A DNA stretch of 64,000 nucleotides from JACVRN01 sp036389255 (GTDB lineage Bacteria > Acidobacteriota > Blastocatellia > Pyrinomonadales > Pyrinomonadaceae). Below are positions 26,772 to 34,681 of this stretch, piece by piece (positions within the stretch are counted from its first letter, which is position 1; the number at the start of each line of letters is the position of its first letter). The DNA lies in assembly GCA_036389255.1 (NCBI GenBank), contig DASVQI010000038.1:1-64000 (forward strand), written 5' to 3'. Both the position numbers and the translations under genes were made by a program. The notes below the pieces were generated by a model that had not been told where the DNA came from, ran no database searches, and saw only the letters and a program-made list of their open reading frames with translations.

Positions 26772-27236
26772 ATGCAGACCAAACGCCAAGAGGGCTTCTC
26801 TCTCATAGAGCTTTTGATAGTAGTAGCGATTATCGGCATTATCGCCGCCATCGCTATCCCCAACCTTTTAGCTTCCCGCCGCGCCGCTAACGAAGCTTCC
26901 GCCATCGCTACGCTGCGCACCATCGGCAGCGCCGAAGCAACCTATCAGTCAACGGTCGGTTCCGGCCTGTACGGCGACCGCGCCGCCCTGATGAACAACG
27001 GCCTGATTGACTCCGTCGTCGGCGCCGGAACGGCCAAGAGCGGCTATGTTTATGCAGTGGGCACCGCTTCGAGCGGCACTCAGTTCGACGCTTCCGGTAC
27101 TTCGCAGAGCTCGACCTCCGGCAACCGCAGCTTCTATACGAGTGAAGCCGGCGTTATCTACGGCAGCTCGTCCGGCACACTGACCGCGCCTTCGCGCACC
27201 ACCAGTGGCGTTACCGGCGGCTCGCCCGTTCAGTAA
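26772..27236 (+). CDS. pilA: Type IV pilin, first of three
   Basis: This 154-aa protein has the class III signal: a short basic leader ending in glycine (KRQEG), then FSLIELLIVVAIIGIIAAIA with mature F1 and E5. The hydrophobic alpha1 helix and conserved NLLASRRAANEASA follow. The C-terminal half is Ser/Thr/Gly-rich with short strands (SGYVYA, SFYTSEAGVIYG) and has no cysteines, so no disulfide D-region. PilD-type peptidase would cleave after Gly. It has a strong ribosome site and its own downstream hairpin. It is nearly identical to pilin 2 in the C-terminal 70 residues. Confidence 0.95.
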   Translation: MQTKRQEGFSLIELLIVVAIIGIIAAIAIPNLLASRRAANEASAIATLRTIGSAEATYQSTVGSGLYGDRAALMNNGLIDSVVGAGTAKSGYVYAVGTASSGTQFDASGTSQSSTSGNRSFYTSEAGVIYGSSSGTLTAPSRTTSGVTGGSPVQ

Positions 27237-27290
27237 TCAATCTCTGTCACTAAAAGAGGCCGCGACACACCCGTCAACGCCTGCAAGATT

Positions 27291-27320
27291 AAAGAGGCGG
27301 TGCCCTCCTGCCGCCTCTTT
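27291..27320 (+). terminator. Terminator between pilin 1 and pilin 2
   Basis: AAAGAGGCGG (27291-27300) pairs with CCGCCTCTTT (27311-27320), ending in TTTAT. An upstream AAAGAGGC (27253-27260) can pair instead with GCCTCTTT (27313-27320), offering an alternative fold. Confidence 0.7.
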
Positions 27321-27361
27321 ATCTTAGACAGGCTAAATCTCAAAAGAAGGACTTAATTAAA

Positions 27362-27829
27362 ATGAGACAGCACAATAACGAAAAGGGATTCTCCCTCATA
27401 GAGCTTCTGATAGTAGTAGCGATTATCGGCATCATCGCCGCCATCGCTATCCCCAATCTACTCGCCTCACGTCGCGCCTCTAACGAAGCCGCCGCTATCG
27501 CTACCATGCGCACCATCGGCAGCGCCGAGGCAACCTACCAGTCAACGGTCGGTCAGGGCAGCTATGCTGACATGGCCACTCTCTCATCTAATAGCCTGGT
27601 TGACTCTGTCATAGGCGCTGGCTCACCCAAGAGCGGCTATGTTTACGCAGCGAGCACCGCTTCGAGCGGCACTCAGTTCGATGCTTCCGGTACTTCGCAG
27701 AGCACATCTTCCGGCAACCGCAGCTTCTACACCAGTGAAGCCGGCGTCATCTACGGTAGCTCGTCCGGCACACTGAGCGCGCCTACGCGCACCAGCAGTG
27801 GCGTTACCGGCGGCTCGCCTGTTCAGTAA
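27362..27829 (+). CDS. Type IV pilin, second of three
   Basis: This 155-aa protein has the leader NNEKG and mature FSLIELLIVVAIIGIIAAIA with E5. Its N-terminal helix and C-terminal half (TASSGTQFDASGTSQS, NRSFYTSEAGVIYGSSSG) match pilin 1 almost exactly. The variable part lies at about residues 60-85. No cysteines are present. AGAAGGA precedes the ATG. It is probably a recent duplicate of pilin 1. It is followed by a terminator with a competing upstream hairpin. Confidence 0.95.
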   Translation: MRQHNNEKGFSLIELLIVVAIIGIIAAIAIPNLLASRRASNEAAAIATMRTIGSAEATYQSTVGQGSYADMATLSSNSLVDSVIGAGSPKSGYVYAASTASSGTQFDASGTSQSTSSGNRSFYTSEAGVIYGSSSGTLSAPTRTSSGVTGGSPVQ

Positions 27830-27842
27830 GTAACGGCTTTCA

Positions 27843-27900
27843 AAGTGGACGCCGCTTCCTGCGGTAATGACCTAAGACTTAAAAGAGGCGGCGTCCACTT
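27843..27900 (+). promoter_or_regulatory. Candidate antiterminator helix ahead of pilin 3
   Basis: AAGTGGACGCCGC (27843-27855) is the perfect reverse complement of GCGGCGTCCACTT (27888-27900). The second segment overlaps the 5' arm of the terminator at 27882-27916, so the two helices exclude each other. Confidence 0.55.
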
Positions 27901-27916
27901 CGGGTGCCGCCTCTTT
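27882..27916 (+). terminator. Terminator between pilin 2 and pilin 3
   Basis: AAAGAGGCGGC (27882-27892) pairs perfectly with GCCGCCTCTTT (27906-27916) and is followed by CTTTTT, a classical intrinsic terminator. Confidence 0.8.
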
Positions 27917-27954
27917 CTTTTTAATCGGACTCGCCCAGAGCGATTAAGGAAACT

Positions 27955-28428
27955 TTGACAATGAACTGCCAGACAAATGAGAAAGGGTTCTCTCTGATAG
28001 AACTACTAATCGTTGTGGCAATCATAGGTATTATTGCCGCCATCGCTGTCCCTAATTTACTCGCGTCCCGCCGCGCCGCTAACGAAGCTTCCGCCATCTC
28101 AGGGGTTCGCACTCTCAGCTCAGCCGAAGCTGCGTACCGTCAGACTGTTGGAGCGGGAATTTCATTCGGTTCCATCTCACAGCTAGTAGCCAACAACATG
28201 ATAGATGCCTCGATTGCCAGCGCGACCAGCCCTGACAGTCCCAAGAGCGGTTACGTCTACAGCATCACGCTTCCCTCGGACAACGCCTCTTTTGTAGTAG
28301 GCTCGGCTCCTATCAACGCGCAAGTCGGAGGCCGCAGGTTCTCGTCCGACATGCCCGGCGTTATTTATCAGGACACTGCTGATGTTACGACTGTCCCCAC
28401 GGCGGTTTCTGGAACGCCACTGAACTAG
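27955..28428 (+). CDS. Type IV pilin, third of three (divergent)
   Basis: This 157-aa protein has the leader TNEKG and mature FSLIELLIVVAIIGIIAAIAV, with E5. The first 50 residues match the other two pilins, but the C-terminal half differs (SSAEAAYRQTVGAGISFG, GRRFSSDMPGVIYQDTADV) and lacks the Ser/Thr repeats. It could be a minor pilin or an alternative major subunit. The weak GGAAACTTTGACA leader before the ATG suggests lower translation than pilin 1. The putative glycosyltransferase follows in the same direction. Confidence 0.93.
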   Translation: MTMNCQTNEKGFSLIELLIVVAIIGIIAAIAVPNLLASRRAANEASAISGVRTLSSAEAAYRQTVGAGISFGSISQLVANNMIDASIASATSPDSPKSGYVYSITLPSDNASFVVGSAPINAQVGGRRFSSDMPGVIYQDTADVTTVPTAVSGTPLN

Positions 28429-28524
28429 GTCTACTCTAAAGCACTGCCCTCCCCTTGTACGCAGTACCGGCGTTTCGTGCCAGCTCCGCCGGATGAAGCA
28501 AACCTCGAAAGGCAACAGACCTTT

Positions 28525-30396
28525 ATGACGAACGAGCCCCTGAAATCTTTTGCCCCCGAATCTTCCGGCCCCACCCGCTTCTTCACGGAAGGGCGCATCA
28601 TCTTTCTGATTGTCTCGGCCTGCCTGCTGTTCTACTCGAACGCGCTGGGCGAAGAGTTCGTCTACGACGACATTCAGCAGATAATACAGAATCCAAGGAT
28701 ACGCTTCTGGGACAATATCTGGCGCGGCTTCACCAGCCACGTCTGGGAATTCCGGGCGCTGATTGGCACAGATGTCCCTCCTCCGCCCTACTACCGCCCG
28801 CTCTTCACGGCCTATCTGACGGCTGGCTATCACACCTTCGGGCTGTGGGCTCAGGGCTGGCATCTGGCGAACATCCTCATACACACGGGCGTCGCTGTCT
28901 CGCTCTTCTACCTGCTGCGCCGCCTGAGCCGCAACACAGTTTTAGCCGGTATAGCCACGCTGCTGTTCGCAGTCCATCCCGCGCACGTAGAGTCCGTGGC
29001 ATGGATTAGCGGCGTCACAGACCCAATGCTGGCTCTCTTCTTTATCCCTTCGCTCACGCTCTACATGCGTTACAGGGAAGATGGTGGCTTGCGCTGGCTC
29101 GTCTTATCTGTGGTGCTGTACGCGCTGGCTCTGCTGTCGAAAGAGCCCGCGATAATTCTTCCGGGGCTAATCTTTGTCTGGGAGTTCGTGAGACGCAGCG
29201 AGAGCCTTCGAGCTTTCAGCTTCGGCATGTTCAAGCGGCTGCTGCCCTTCGGATGCGTGACGGCTGTTTACATGGTCGCGCGCGTGGCCGCGCTCGGGCT
29301 GCTCGCGTGGGGCAAGCCTGAAGTCGCCATCTATCCAAGGTGGGTTTACGTGGCAATGGTTCCGCGCGTCTTTATGGAATACCTGATACATCAGGTTTAT
29401 CCTGTGAAGCTGAGCCTCATGTACGATGTGCCTTACGCAAAGCACATCTACAGTCCCGGTGTCATAGTGCCGGTCGCCTTCCTACTGCTGGCTGCCGCCC
29501 TCATCTTCATCAAGAGAAAGAAGCTCTCCACGGGCTTCTGGCTGTCGCTGGCCTTCATCATCCTGCCGTTGCTGCCCGTGCTTAATCTGCGGGCCATGAA
29601 CCGCGAATGGATAGTGCAGGATAGATACTTCTATCTCTCTTCGATTGGCCTCTGTTATCTGGCGGCGATGCTTACCCTGTGGGTTGCGCGCAAGCGGCCG
29701 AGTCTCACGGCTGCGCTCTACGTGGCGCTGCTGGTCACGCTCGGCATCAGCACGGTGGCGCAGAATCGCATATGGATGGACTCGCGCCTGCTGTGGGCTC
29801 GCGCCGTCGAGCAAGCCCCGCAAGCCTATAACTCGAACTTCAACCTCGCCATGGCTTACGCCGACCACTCCGAGCCGGATAAGGCGCGCGACTTCTTCGT
29901 TAAAACGCTGGAGTTGACGAAAGACTCTCTATCACTCGCTCAGGTCTACAACAACCTGACGATTATGCACATGAGGCTTGGAGAGTCCGAGTTGGCCATC
30001 AAGGCTGTGACGAAGGCCATAGAGTACGACCCCAAGTTGATGGAGGCATACAACAATCTGGGGATGATTTACCGCGAGCAGAAGGATTACGCGAACGCCA
30101 GCGCGCAGTTCCGCAAAGCGCTTGAGCTTGTTCCGGAGTCCAGCATGGCCCACACCAATTTAGCGAACACGCTGATGGACATGGGCGACGCGAATGGAGC
30201 GCTGCCGCACTACGAAGCCGCCATAGCGCGCGAAAAGGACGACCTGCTTCTTCGCTATCAATTGAGCAGGTGCTACGCCGCGATGGGCGACAGGAACAGG
30301 GCCATAACGGAGCTTGAGTGGCTGCTCGGCCATACGGACGACCCGCAGGTCATCTCGTTCCTGCAAAGCAAGCTCAAACAGTTACGCTCCGCGTGA
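28525..30396 (+). CDS. TMTC-like GT-C membrane protein with C-terminal TPRs
   Basis: About 623 aa. Roughly ten transmembrane helices (about 20-430) precede four or more TPR units (about 440-620; AYNNLGMIYREQKDYANASAQ and neighbours). The first extracytoplasmic loop holds an acidic pair in EEFVYDDIQQIIQNPRI, the catalytic position of GT-C glycosyltransferases, as in eukaryotic TMTC O-mannosyltransferases. It should use a lipid-linked sugar and act outside the membrane. Its location just after three Ser/Thr-rich pilins suggests pilin O-glycosylation (inference). The ATG at 28525 was preferred over an upstream GTG at 28477. Confidence 0.82.
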   Translation: MTNEPLKSFAPESSGPTRFFTEGRIIFLIVSACLLFYSNALGEEFVYDDIQQIIQNPRIRFWDNIWRGFTSHVWEFRALIGTDVPPPPYYRPLFTAYLTAGYHTFGLWAQGWHLANILIHTGVAVSLFYLLRRLSRNTVLAGIATLLFAVHPAHVESVAWISGVTDPMLALFFIPSLTLYMRYREDGGLRWLVLSVVLYALALLSKEPAIILPGLIFVWEFVRRSESLRAFSFGMFKRLLPFGCVTAVYMVARVAALGLLAWGKPEVAIYPRWVYVAMVPRVFMEYLIHQVYPVKLSLMYDVPYAKHIYSPGVIVPVAFLLLAAALIFIKRKKLSTGFWLSLAFIILPLLPVLNLRAMNREWIVQDRYFYLSSIGLCYLAAMLTLWVARKRPSLTAALYVALLVTLGISTVAQNRIWMDSRLLWARAVEQAPQAYNSNFNLAMAYADHSEPDKARDFFVKTLELTKDSLSLAQVYNNLTIMHMRLGESELAIKAVTKAIEYDPKLMEAYNNLGMIYREQKDYANASAQFRKALELVPESSMAHTNLANTLMDMGDANGALPHYEAAIAREKDDLLLRYQLSRCYAAMGDRNRAITELEWLLGHTDDPQVISFLQSKLKQLRSA

Positions 30397-30398
30397 AG

Positions 30399-30429
30399 CT
30401 TTACATGAAAGTTACGCTTTCATGTAGAG
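30399..30429 (+). terminator. Hairpin after the TPR glycosyltransferase gene
   Basis: CTTTACATGAAAG (30399-30411) pairs with CTTTCATGTAGAG (30417-30429) with one mismatch. It begins two bases after the stop. There is no T tract, so termination is tentative. Confidence 0.45.
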
Positions 30430-30588
30430 CCTGCGGGACGAACTTAAAAGCTCAACTTTTAGCCGGGGCCGCCTCGCACGCTTTGCGAAGACCTCTGCAC
30501 TCTTGAACAAATACGCGACTCGCTGTAGCTTGACTGCTGATTAAATGCGCTTATGCTCGTTTGCGGGCGGCGCGCCTTTAACCTATAT

Positions 30589-31464
30589 ATGTCTGAAGAA
30601 ATCCTTAGCAGCCCTGAACAAATAGTGAGCGGCATCAACAGTAAGGAGAAAGACGGCACGCGCGAGGGGAACAAAAGCACGGGCCGGTTTGGAATCATCT
30701 CAGCAATCGCCCGCAACGCCTTCCGCGAGGCAGTGCGCGACAGGGTGCTCTATAACCTTGTGCTCTTCGTGCTGCTGCTGACGGGCGGCGCAATCTTCGT
30801 GGGCGAGATGTCCGCAGGGCAGGAAGCGAAGGTCATCATTGACCTCGGCCTGAGCGCGACGCTTCTCTTCGGCGCTTTCATAAGCATCTTCGTCGGCGTC
30901 GGACTTGTCTACAAAGAGATAGAGCGGCGCACGGTCTATGCCATCTTCTCAAAGCCCGTAGGTCGCGGTCAGTTCCTCGTAGGCAAATATCTAGGCCTCT
31001 GCCTGACGCTGCTGGTCAACGTGACGGTGATGGGGGCGGGAGTTTCACTGGCGCTTGTTTACGTCAGGCGCGGCTGGGATCCGCTCGTCTTTCGCATCTG
31101 GCCCGCCGTCCTGCTCATCTACATTGAGCTGATGATTCTGACGGCCGTTGCGCTTCTCTTCTCCTCTTTCTCAAGCCCCGCGCTCTCGGCCCTGCTGACC
31201 TTCTTCGTCTTCATCATCGGCCATTTCAGCGCGGACTTGAAGATGCTGGCCAACTCCCTGGGCTCAAGCGTAGCGCAACTGCTCTTTGGCGCTATCTATT
31301 ATCTTCTGCCGAACTTCGCCAACTACAGCTACATCACAGAAGCGGGCCACGGCGTCGTGCCCGACGCGAGCGCCGTCATGAGCGCTCTGGTTTACGCGGT
31401 CTTCTACATAGCGGCGCTTCTGGCCGCAGCGACGCTCATCTTCAATCGCCGCAACTTCAAATGA
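30589..31464 (+). CDS. ABC-2 type transporter permease
   Basis: About 291 aa with six predicted membrane helices (for instance LYNLVLFVLLLTGGAIFVGEM and ALLTFFVFIIGHFSA). The segment IERRTVYAIFSKPVGRGQFLVGKYLG, between helices 2 and 3, is the ABC-2 coupling region. The start is ambiguous: ATG at 30589 (MSEEILSS) or 30553. Its stop overlaps the start of the TPR gene in an ATGA. With that gene and the ATPase at 32423 it forms a three-gene exporter operon. The substrate is unknown. Confidence 0.88.
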   Translation: MSEEILSSPEQIVSGINSKEKDGTREGNKSTGRFGIISAIARNAFREAVRDRVLYNLVLFVLLLTGGAIFVGEMSAGQEAKVIIDLGLSATLLFGAFISIFVGVGLVYKEIERRTVYAIFSKPVGRGQFLVGKYLGLCLTLLVNVTVMGAGVSLALVYVRRGWDPLVFRIWPAVLLIYIELMILTAVALLFSSFSSPALSALLTFFVFIIGHFSADLKMLANSLGSSVAQLLFGAIYYLLPNFANYSYITEAGHGVVPDASAVMSALVYAVFYIAALLAAATLIFNRRNFK

Positions 31465-32417
31465 ACGCATCAAGCTCAGACACGAGGCTTCAAGCACAGG
31501 CGCATGGCTGGAGACAGAGCGCGCTGCCTGCCGCGCTGCTCTTGTTGGGGCTCGTTGGAGCGGTCGGCGTTGCCTTATGGATGGAGCGAAACCCGCGCTC
31601 TGCCCAGCTAGTCCCTGCGGAAGAGAGGCTCTACGTCAACGGCGCTGCCGCAAGGCGCATGAGCCTTGCCTTCAACGCCATCATAGCCGACTGGTACTGG
31701 ATGCGGGCGCTTCAGTATGTCGGGCGCAGAGCCGTGCAGCACGAAAGGGTCAGGATTGATAACTTGAGCGAGCTTGACCTGAAGCTGCTTGCACCCCTGC
31801 TGGATACCGCCGCGACGCTCGACCCGAAATTCATGGCCGTCTATGAGTATGGCGCGGTCGTGCTTCCGACTGTGAGCGAGACGGACGAGGACGAGCAGGC
31901 GATAGCGCTGCTCAGGAAAGGGATTGAGGCGAACCCCGGCGCGTGGAGACTCTACCAGCATCTGGGCTACATCTACTGGCAGCGCGGCGACTACAAGGCG
32001 GCGAGCGAAGCCTACGGGATGGGCGCAAAGGTTTCGGGCGCTCCTGCTTGGATGAAGGGGATGGAGGCCAACATGCTCGCCAGAGGCTCTAGCCCGCAGC
32101 TTGCGAGGGAAATCTACGCGCGCATGCGCGAGCAATCGAGCGACGAGCAGGTAAAGGTCTTCGCGGCGTACCGGCTGGCTCAGCTTGATTCGCTGGACGA
32201 GCGCGAGAGAATCGCTCGCATACTTGCCGCTTACAGCGCTCGCACGGGAGGGCGCTGTCCCGCCTCTTGGCGGGAAATCTCGCAGGAGTTACGCTCCGCC
32301 GGGCTGCGAGTTGATGCGGCTGGCTTCCCGCTTGACCCTACTAACTTTCCTTACGTGCTCACGGATAAAGGTTGCAGCGTTGACCTTCATCCTGAGAGCA
32401 AAATTCCTCGAAGGTAA
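31461..32417 (+). CDS. Membrane-anchored TPR protein in ABC operon
   Basis: This 318-aa protein has one N-terminal membrane helix (LPAALLLLGLVGAVGVALWM). The extracytoplasmic part is helical with TPR-like repeats (about 110-260; AWRLYQHLGYIYWQRGDYKAA). The motif NAIIADWYWMRALQYVG (about 72-88) is a conserved-looking helix. It overlaps the permease gene by four bases and the ATPase gene starts five bases after its stop, so it is a fixed operon partner. It may be an accessory or substrate-binding subunit of the exporter. The exact role is unknown. Confidence 0.8.
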   Translation: MNASSSDTRLQAQAHGWRQSALPAALLLLGLVGAVGVALWMERNPRSAQLVPAEERLYVNGAAARRMSLAFNAIIADWYWMRALQYVGRRAVQHERVRIDNLSELDLKLLAPLLDTAATLDPKFMAVYEYGAVVLPTVSETDEDEQAIALLRKGIEANPGAWRLYQHLGYIYWQRGDYKAASEAYGMGAKVSGAPAWMKGMEANMLARGSSPQLAREIYARMREQSSDEQVKVFAAYRLAQLDSLDERERIARILAAYSARTGGRCPASWREISQELRSAGLRVDAAGFPLDPTNFPYVLTDKGCSVDLHPESKIPRR

Positions 32418-32422
32418 AACTT

Positions 32423-33379
32423 ATGGCTGCCGTCGTAGAGATAGAGAATCTGACAAAGGATTACGAAGTTGGCTTCCTGCGTAAGCGACGAGTGCGCGCG
32501 CTCGATGGTTTATCGCTCAAGGTAGAGAGCGGAGAAATCTTCGGCTTCCTCGGCGCTAACGGCGCGGGCAAGACCACCACAATGAAGCTCCTGATGCGCC
32601 TGATTTATCCCACGGCGGGCAGGGCGCGCATACTCGGCCGCGACATCTCGGACGTTTCGATGCACGGGCGCATTGGCTACCTGACGGAGAACCCTTACTT
32701 CTACGATTACCTGACGGCGAGAGAGTTTCTGGATTACTGCGCGGAGCTTTTCGGCTACGCGCGCGGTGAGCGCAAGCGCCGCACGGAAGCCCTGCTTGAG
32801 CGCGTCAACCTTGACCGCAAGAGCTGGGACAAGCAGTTGCGAAAATTCTCTAAGGGAATGTTGCAGCGCGTCGGCATAGCGCAGGCCGTTATAAACGACC
32901 CGGAGATAGTTTTTCTGGACGAGCCCATGAGCGGCCTAGACCCAATCGGCCGCAGAGAGGTCAGAGACCTCATAGCGTCTCTCCGCACAACCGGAACGAC
33001 CGTCTTCCTCTGCTCGCACATACTCTCGGACATAGAAGTCTTGTGTGACCGCGTGGCTATTCTCAAGCGCGGGCGGCTGGTTGAGCAGGGGCGGCTCGAA
33101 GAGCTTCGCTCGAAGGCCGGCGACGACCATCGCATAGAGATAACGGTCGCGGGAGCCGGCGCTCAAGCTATTGAGCAGCATCTGGCGGAACTCTCAGGCG
33201 CGAGCGTGATGACGACCGCTTCCGGCGCGCGTATAGAGGTCGCGGACGAGCTTGATGTGGACAGAGCCATTCAAGCCCTGCGCCTCGCAGGCGGCCGACT
33301 CGTCTCAGTCCAACCCGTTCGTCAATCCCTTGAAGAGCTTTTCATGCGCGAAGCCGGAAACGAAGAGAAGAAAGCGTAA
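32423..33379 (+). CDS. ABC transporter ATP-binding protein
   Basis: This 318-aa protein has a nucleotide-binding domain (1-230) with Walker [10 protein letters not shown] (about 44-52), signature [10 protein letters not shown] (in place of LSGGQ), Walker [13 protein letters not shown] and the switch His in [10 protein letters not shown]-terminal domain (about 230-318) is typical of DrrA/CcmA-like exporters. It energises the ABC-2 permease at 30589. The gene ends at a TAA that abuts a short-repeat hairpin. Confidence 0.94.
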   Translation: MAAVVEIENLTKDYEVGFLRKRRVRALDGLSLKVESGEIFGFLGANGAGKTTTMKLLMRLIYPTAGRARILGRDISDVSMHGRIGYLTENPYFYDYLTAREFLDYCAELFGYARGERKRRTEALLERVNLDRKSWDKQLRKFSKGMLQRVGIAQAVINDPEIVFLDEPMSGLDPIGRREVRDLIASLRTTGTTVFLCSHILSDIEVLCDRVAILKRGRLVEQGRLEELRSKAGDDHRIEITVAGAGAQAIEQHLAELSGASVMTTASGARIEVADELDVDRAIQALRLAGGRLVSVQPVRQSLEELFMREAGNEEKKA

Positions 33380-33449
33380 AAGAGATTGATTCATCGGTTC
33401 ATCGGCTCATTTTTTCAATGAAGAAATGAATCAATGAATCAATCTCTTT
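33379..33449. repeat. Octamer-repeat hairpin (ATTGATTC type)
   Basis: The left arm from 33379 reads AAGAG, ATTGATTC, ATCGGTTC, ATCGGCTC, ATT. The reverse complement of the right arm (to 33449) reads AAGAG, ATTGATTC, ATTGATTC, ATTTCTTC, ATTG. The period is eight bases. It starts at the last base of the ABC ATPase stop codon. Related elements lie at 43104 and 62844. Confidence 0.8.
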
Positions 33450-33513
33450 TTATGCTGTACATCCTGACCGTCCCTGTTTAGAATCTTCTTCTCTTTGAGT
33501 TCAGCAAGCAACT

Positions 33514-34656
33514 ATGACGAGCCCTTCATATCCAGCCGCAAGAGCGATTGCCCCTACGGTGCAGGCGCACTTTGAGCGCCTTCTTGAAACGGCGCACAAC
33601 AGGGGGAATCACGAGCTGGCCCCGCAACCGGACATTCAGTCCATTGAAGAGATAATTGACGTGGCTTTCTGGGCCAGCCTGTGGCGCGAGGAAGGCTTCT
33701 CGCCAAAGATTTCGCTGGCCTTCATCCCGCCGGAGTATCAGGCCGGGCGGGCCATGAGGTTCGAGCGACAGCAGCCTCTCACTCCTTCCGTGCTGGCGCG
33801 CGTGGCTCCGGCGGTCGAGCGGCCCGGAATACACTTGGGCGTCTGGCGAGACGACGGCACGCTCTGCGTGTGGGGCACTACGCTGACGGTTCCGAGGCTC
33901 GGCTTCGTGCTGGAAGTCATAGAGCCGGGCCTGCTGGTCATAAAGTACAGGCGCGACGAAGACCCCGGCAAATACGTCAACGTCGTAGTCCTCAAGGGCG
34001 ACCAAATCCGTGTGGTAGATGAAAAGGGCACGAGCCTGCCGGACTGTCCAGACCTCCTGACATCCCTGCTGGGCTTCGGCTCGCCAGCTTCCAAGGACGG
34101 CTCTGTGAACGTGCTGGTTCAACTGGCGGCTTCTATGCGGGCGCATGGTCGCGGCGGCACTCTTCTGGTTGTGCCGCACGGCTCGCAGGCATGGCGCGAA
34201 TCTATCGTGCAGCCCGTGCTCTATTCGGTGGAGCCGGCCTACACGGAGCTGGAGGAATTGATGCGGCCCAACGCAAGCGCCAGCAACCGGCGGCTGTGGC
34301 AGGAAGCGCTTATAGACGCGGTTGAAGCGATAGCGGGCTTGACGGCTGTGGACGGCGCTACCATCATCAGCGACCGTTACGAGCTGCTTGGCTTCGGAGC
34401 CAAGATTGGACGGCGCGACGGCGGGACACAGGTCGAGCAGGTAGTCTTAACAGAGCCTATAATCGGAGATGTCTCTTCGGTCGTGCATCCGGTTCAGCTT
34501 GGAGGCACGCGCCATCTTTCGGCCGCACAATTCGTGCAGGATCAGCCCGACGCCGTGGCGCTCGTAGCCTCACAGGATGGCCGCTTCACTGTCTTCGCGT
34601 GGTCGCCGTGCGAGTACATGGTTCACGCTCACCGCGTAGAGACGCTGTTGCTATAG
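33514..34656 (+). CDS. Protein with diadenylate-cyclase-like (DACNV-type) domain
   Basis: This 380-aa soluble protein has a C-terminal region (about 260-370) that keeps the two DAC/DisA signatures. The first is a DGA motif in AVDGATIIS (about 280). The second is GGTRHLSAAQFV (about 330), corresponding to GTRHRAA of diadenylate cyclases, followed by the strand AVALVASQDGRFTVFAW. The N-terminal two thirds have no clear family. I believe this matches the DACNV group of putative nucleotide-sensor proteins. True cyclase activity is not established; it may sense or bind nucleotides. It is a single gene after the octamer hairpin. Confidence 0.7.
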   Translation: MTSPSYPAARAIAPTVQAHFERLLETAHNRGNHELAPQPDIQSIEEIIDVAFWASLWREEGFSPKISLAFIPPEYQAGRAMRFERQQPLTPSVLARVAPAVERPGIHLGVWRDDGTLCVWGTTLTVPRLGFVLEVIEPGLLVIKYRRDEDPGKYVNVVVLKGDQIRVVDEKGTSLPDCPDLLTSLLGFGSPASKDGSVNVLVQLAASMRAHGRGGTLLVVPHGSQAWRESIVQPVLYSVEPAYTELEELMRPNASASNRRLWQEALIDAVEAIAGLTAVDGATIISDRYELLGFGAKIGRRDGGTQVEQVVLTEPIIGDVSSVVHPVQLGGTRHLSAAQFVQDQPDAVALVASQDGRFTVFAWSPCEYMVHAHRVETLLL

Positions 34657-34681
34657 CTCTTGGCATCTGAGCCCCCGCGAG

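Noticed and set aside
26772..27829. Conductive (e-pilin) short pilins
   Set aside because: The proteins are full-length with a Ser/Thr-rich globular part, not the truncated aromatic-rich type.
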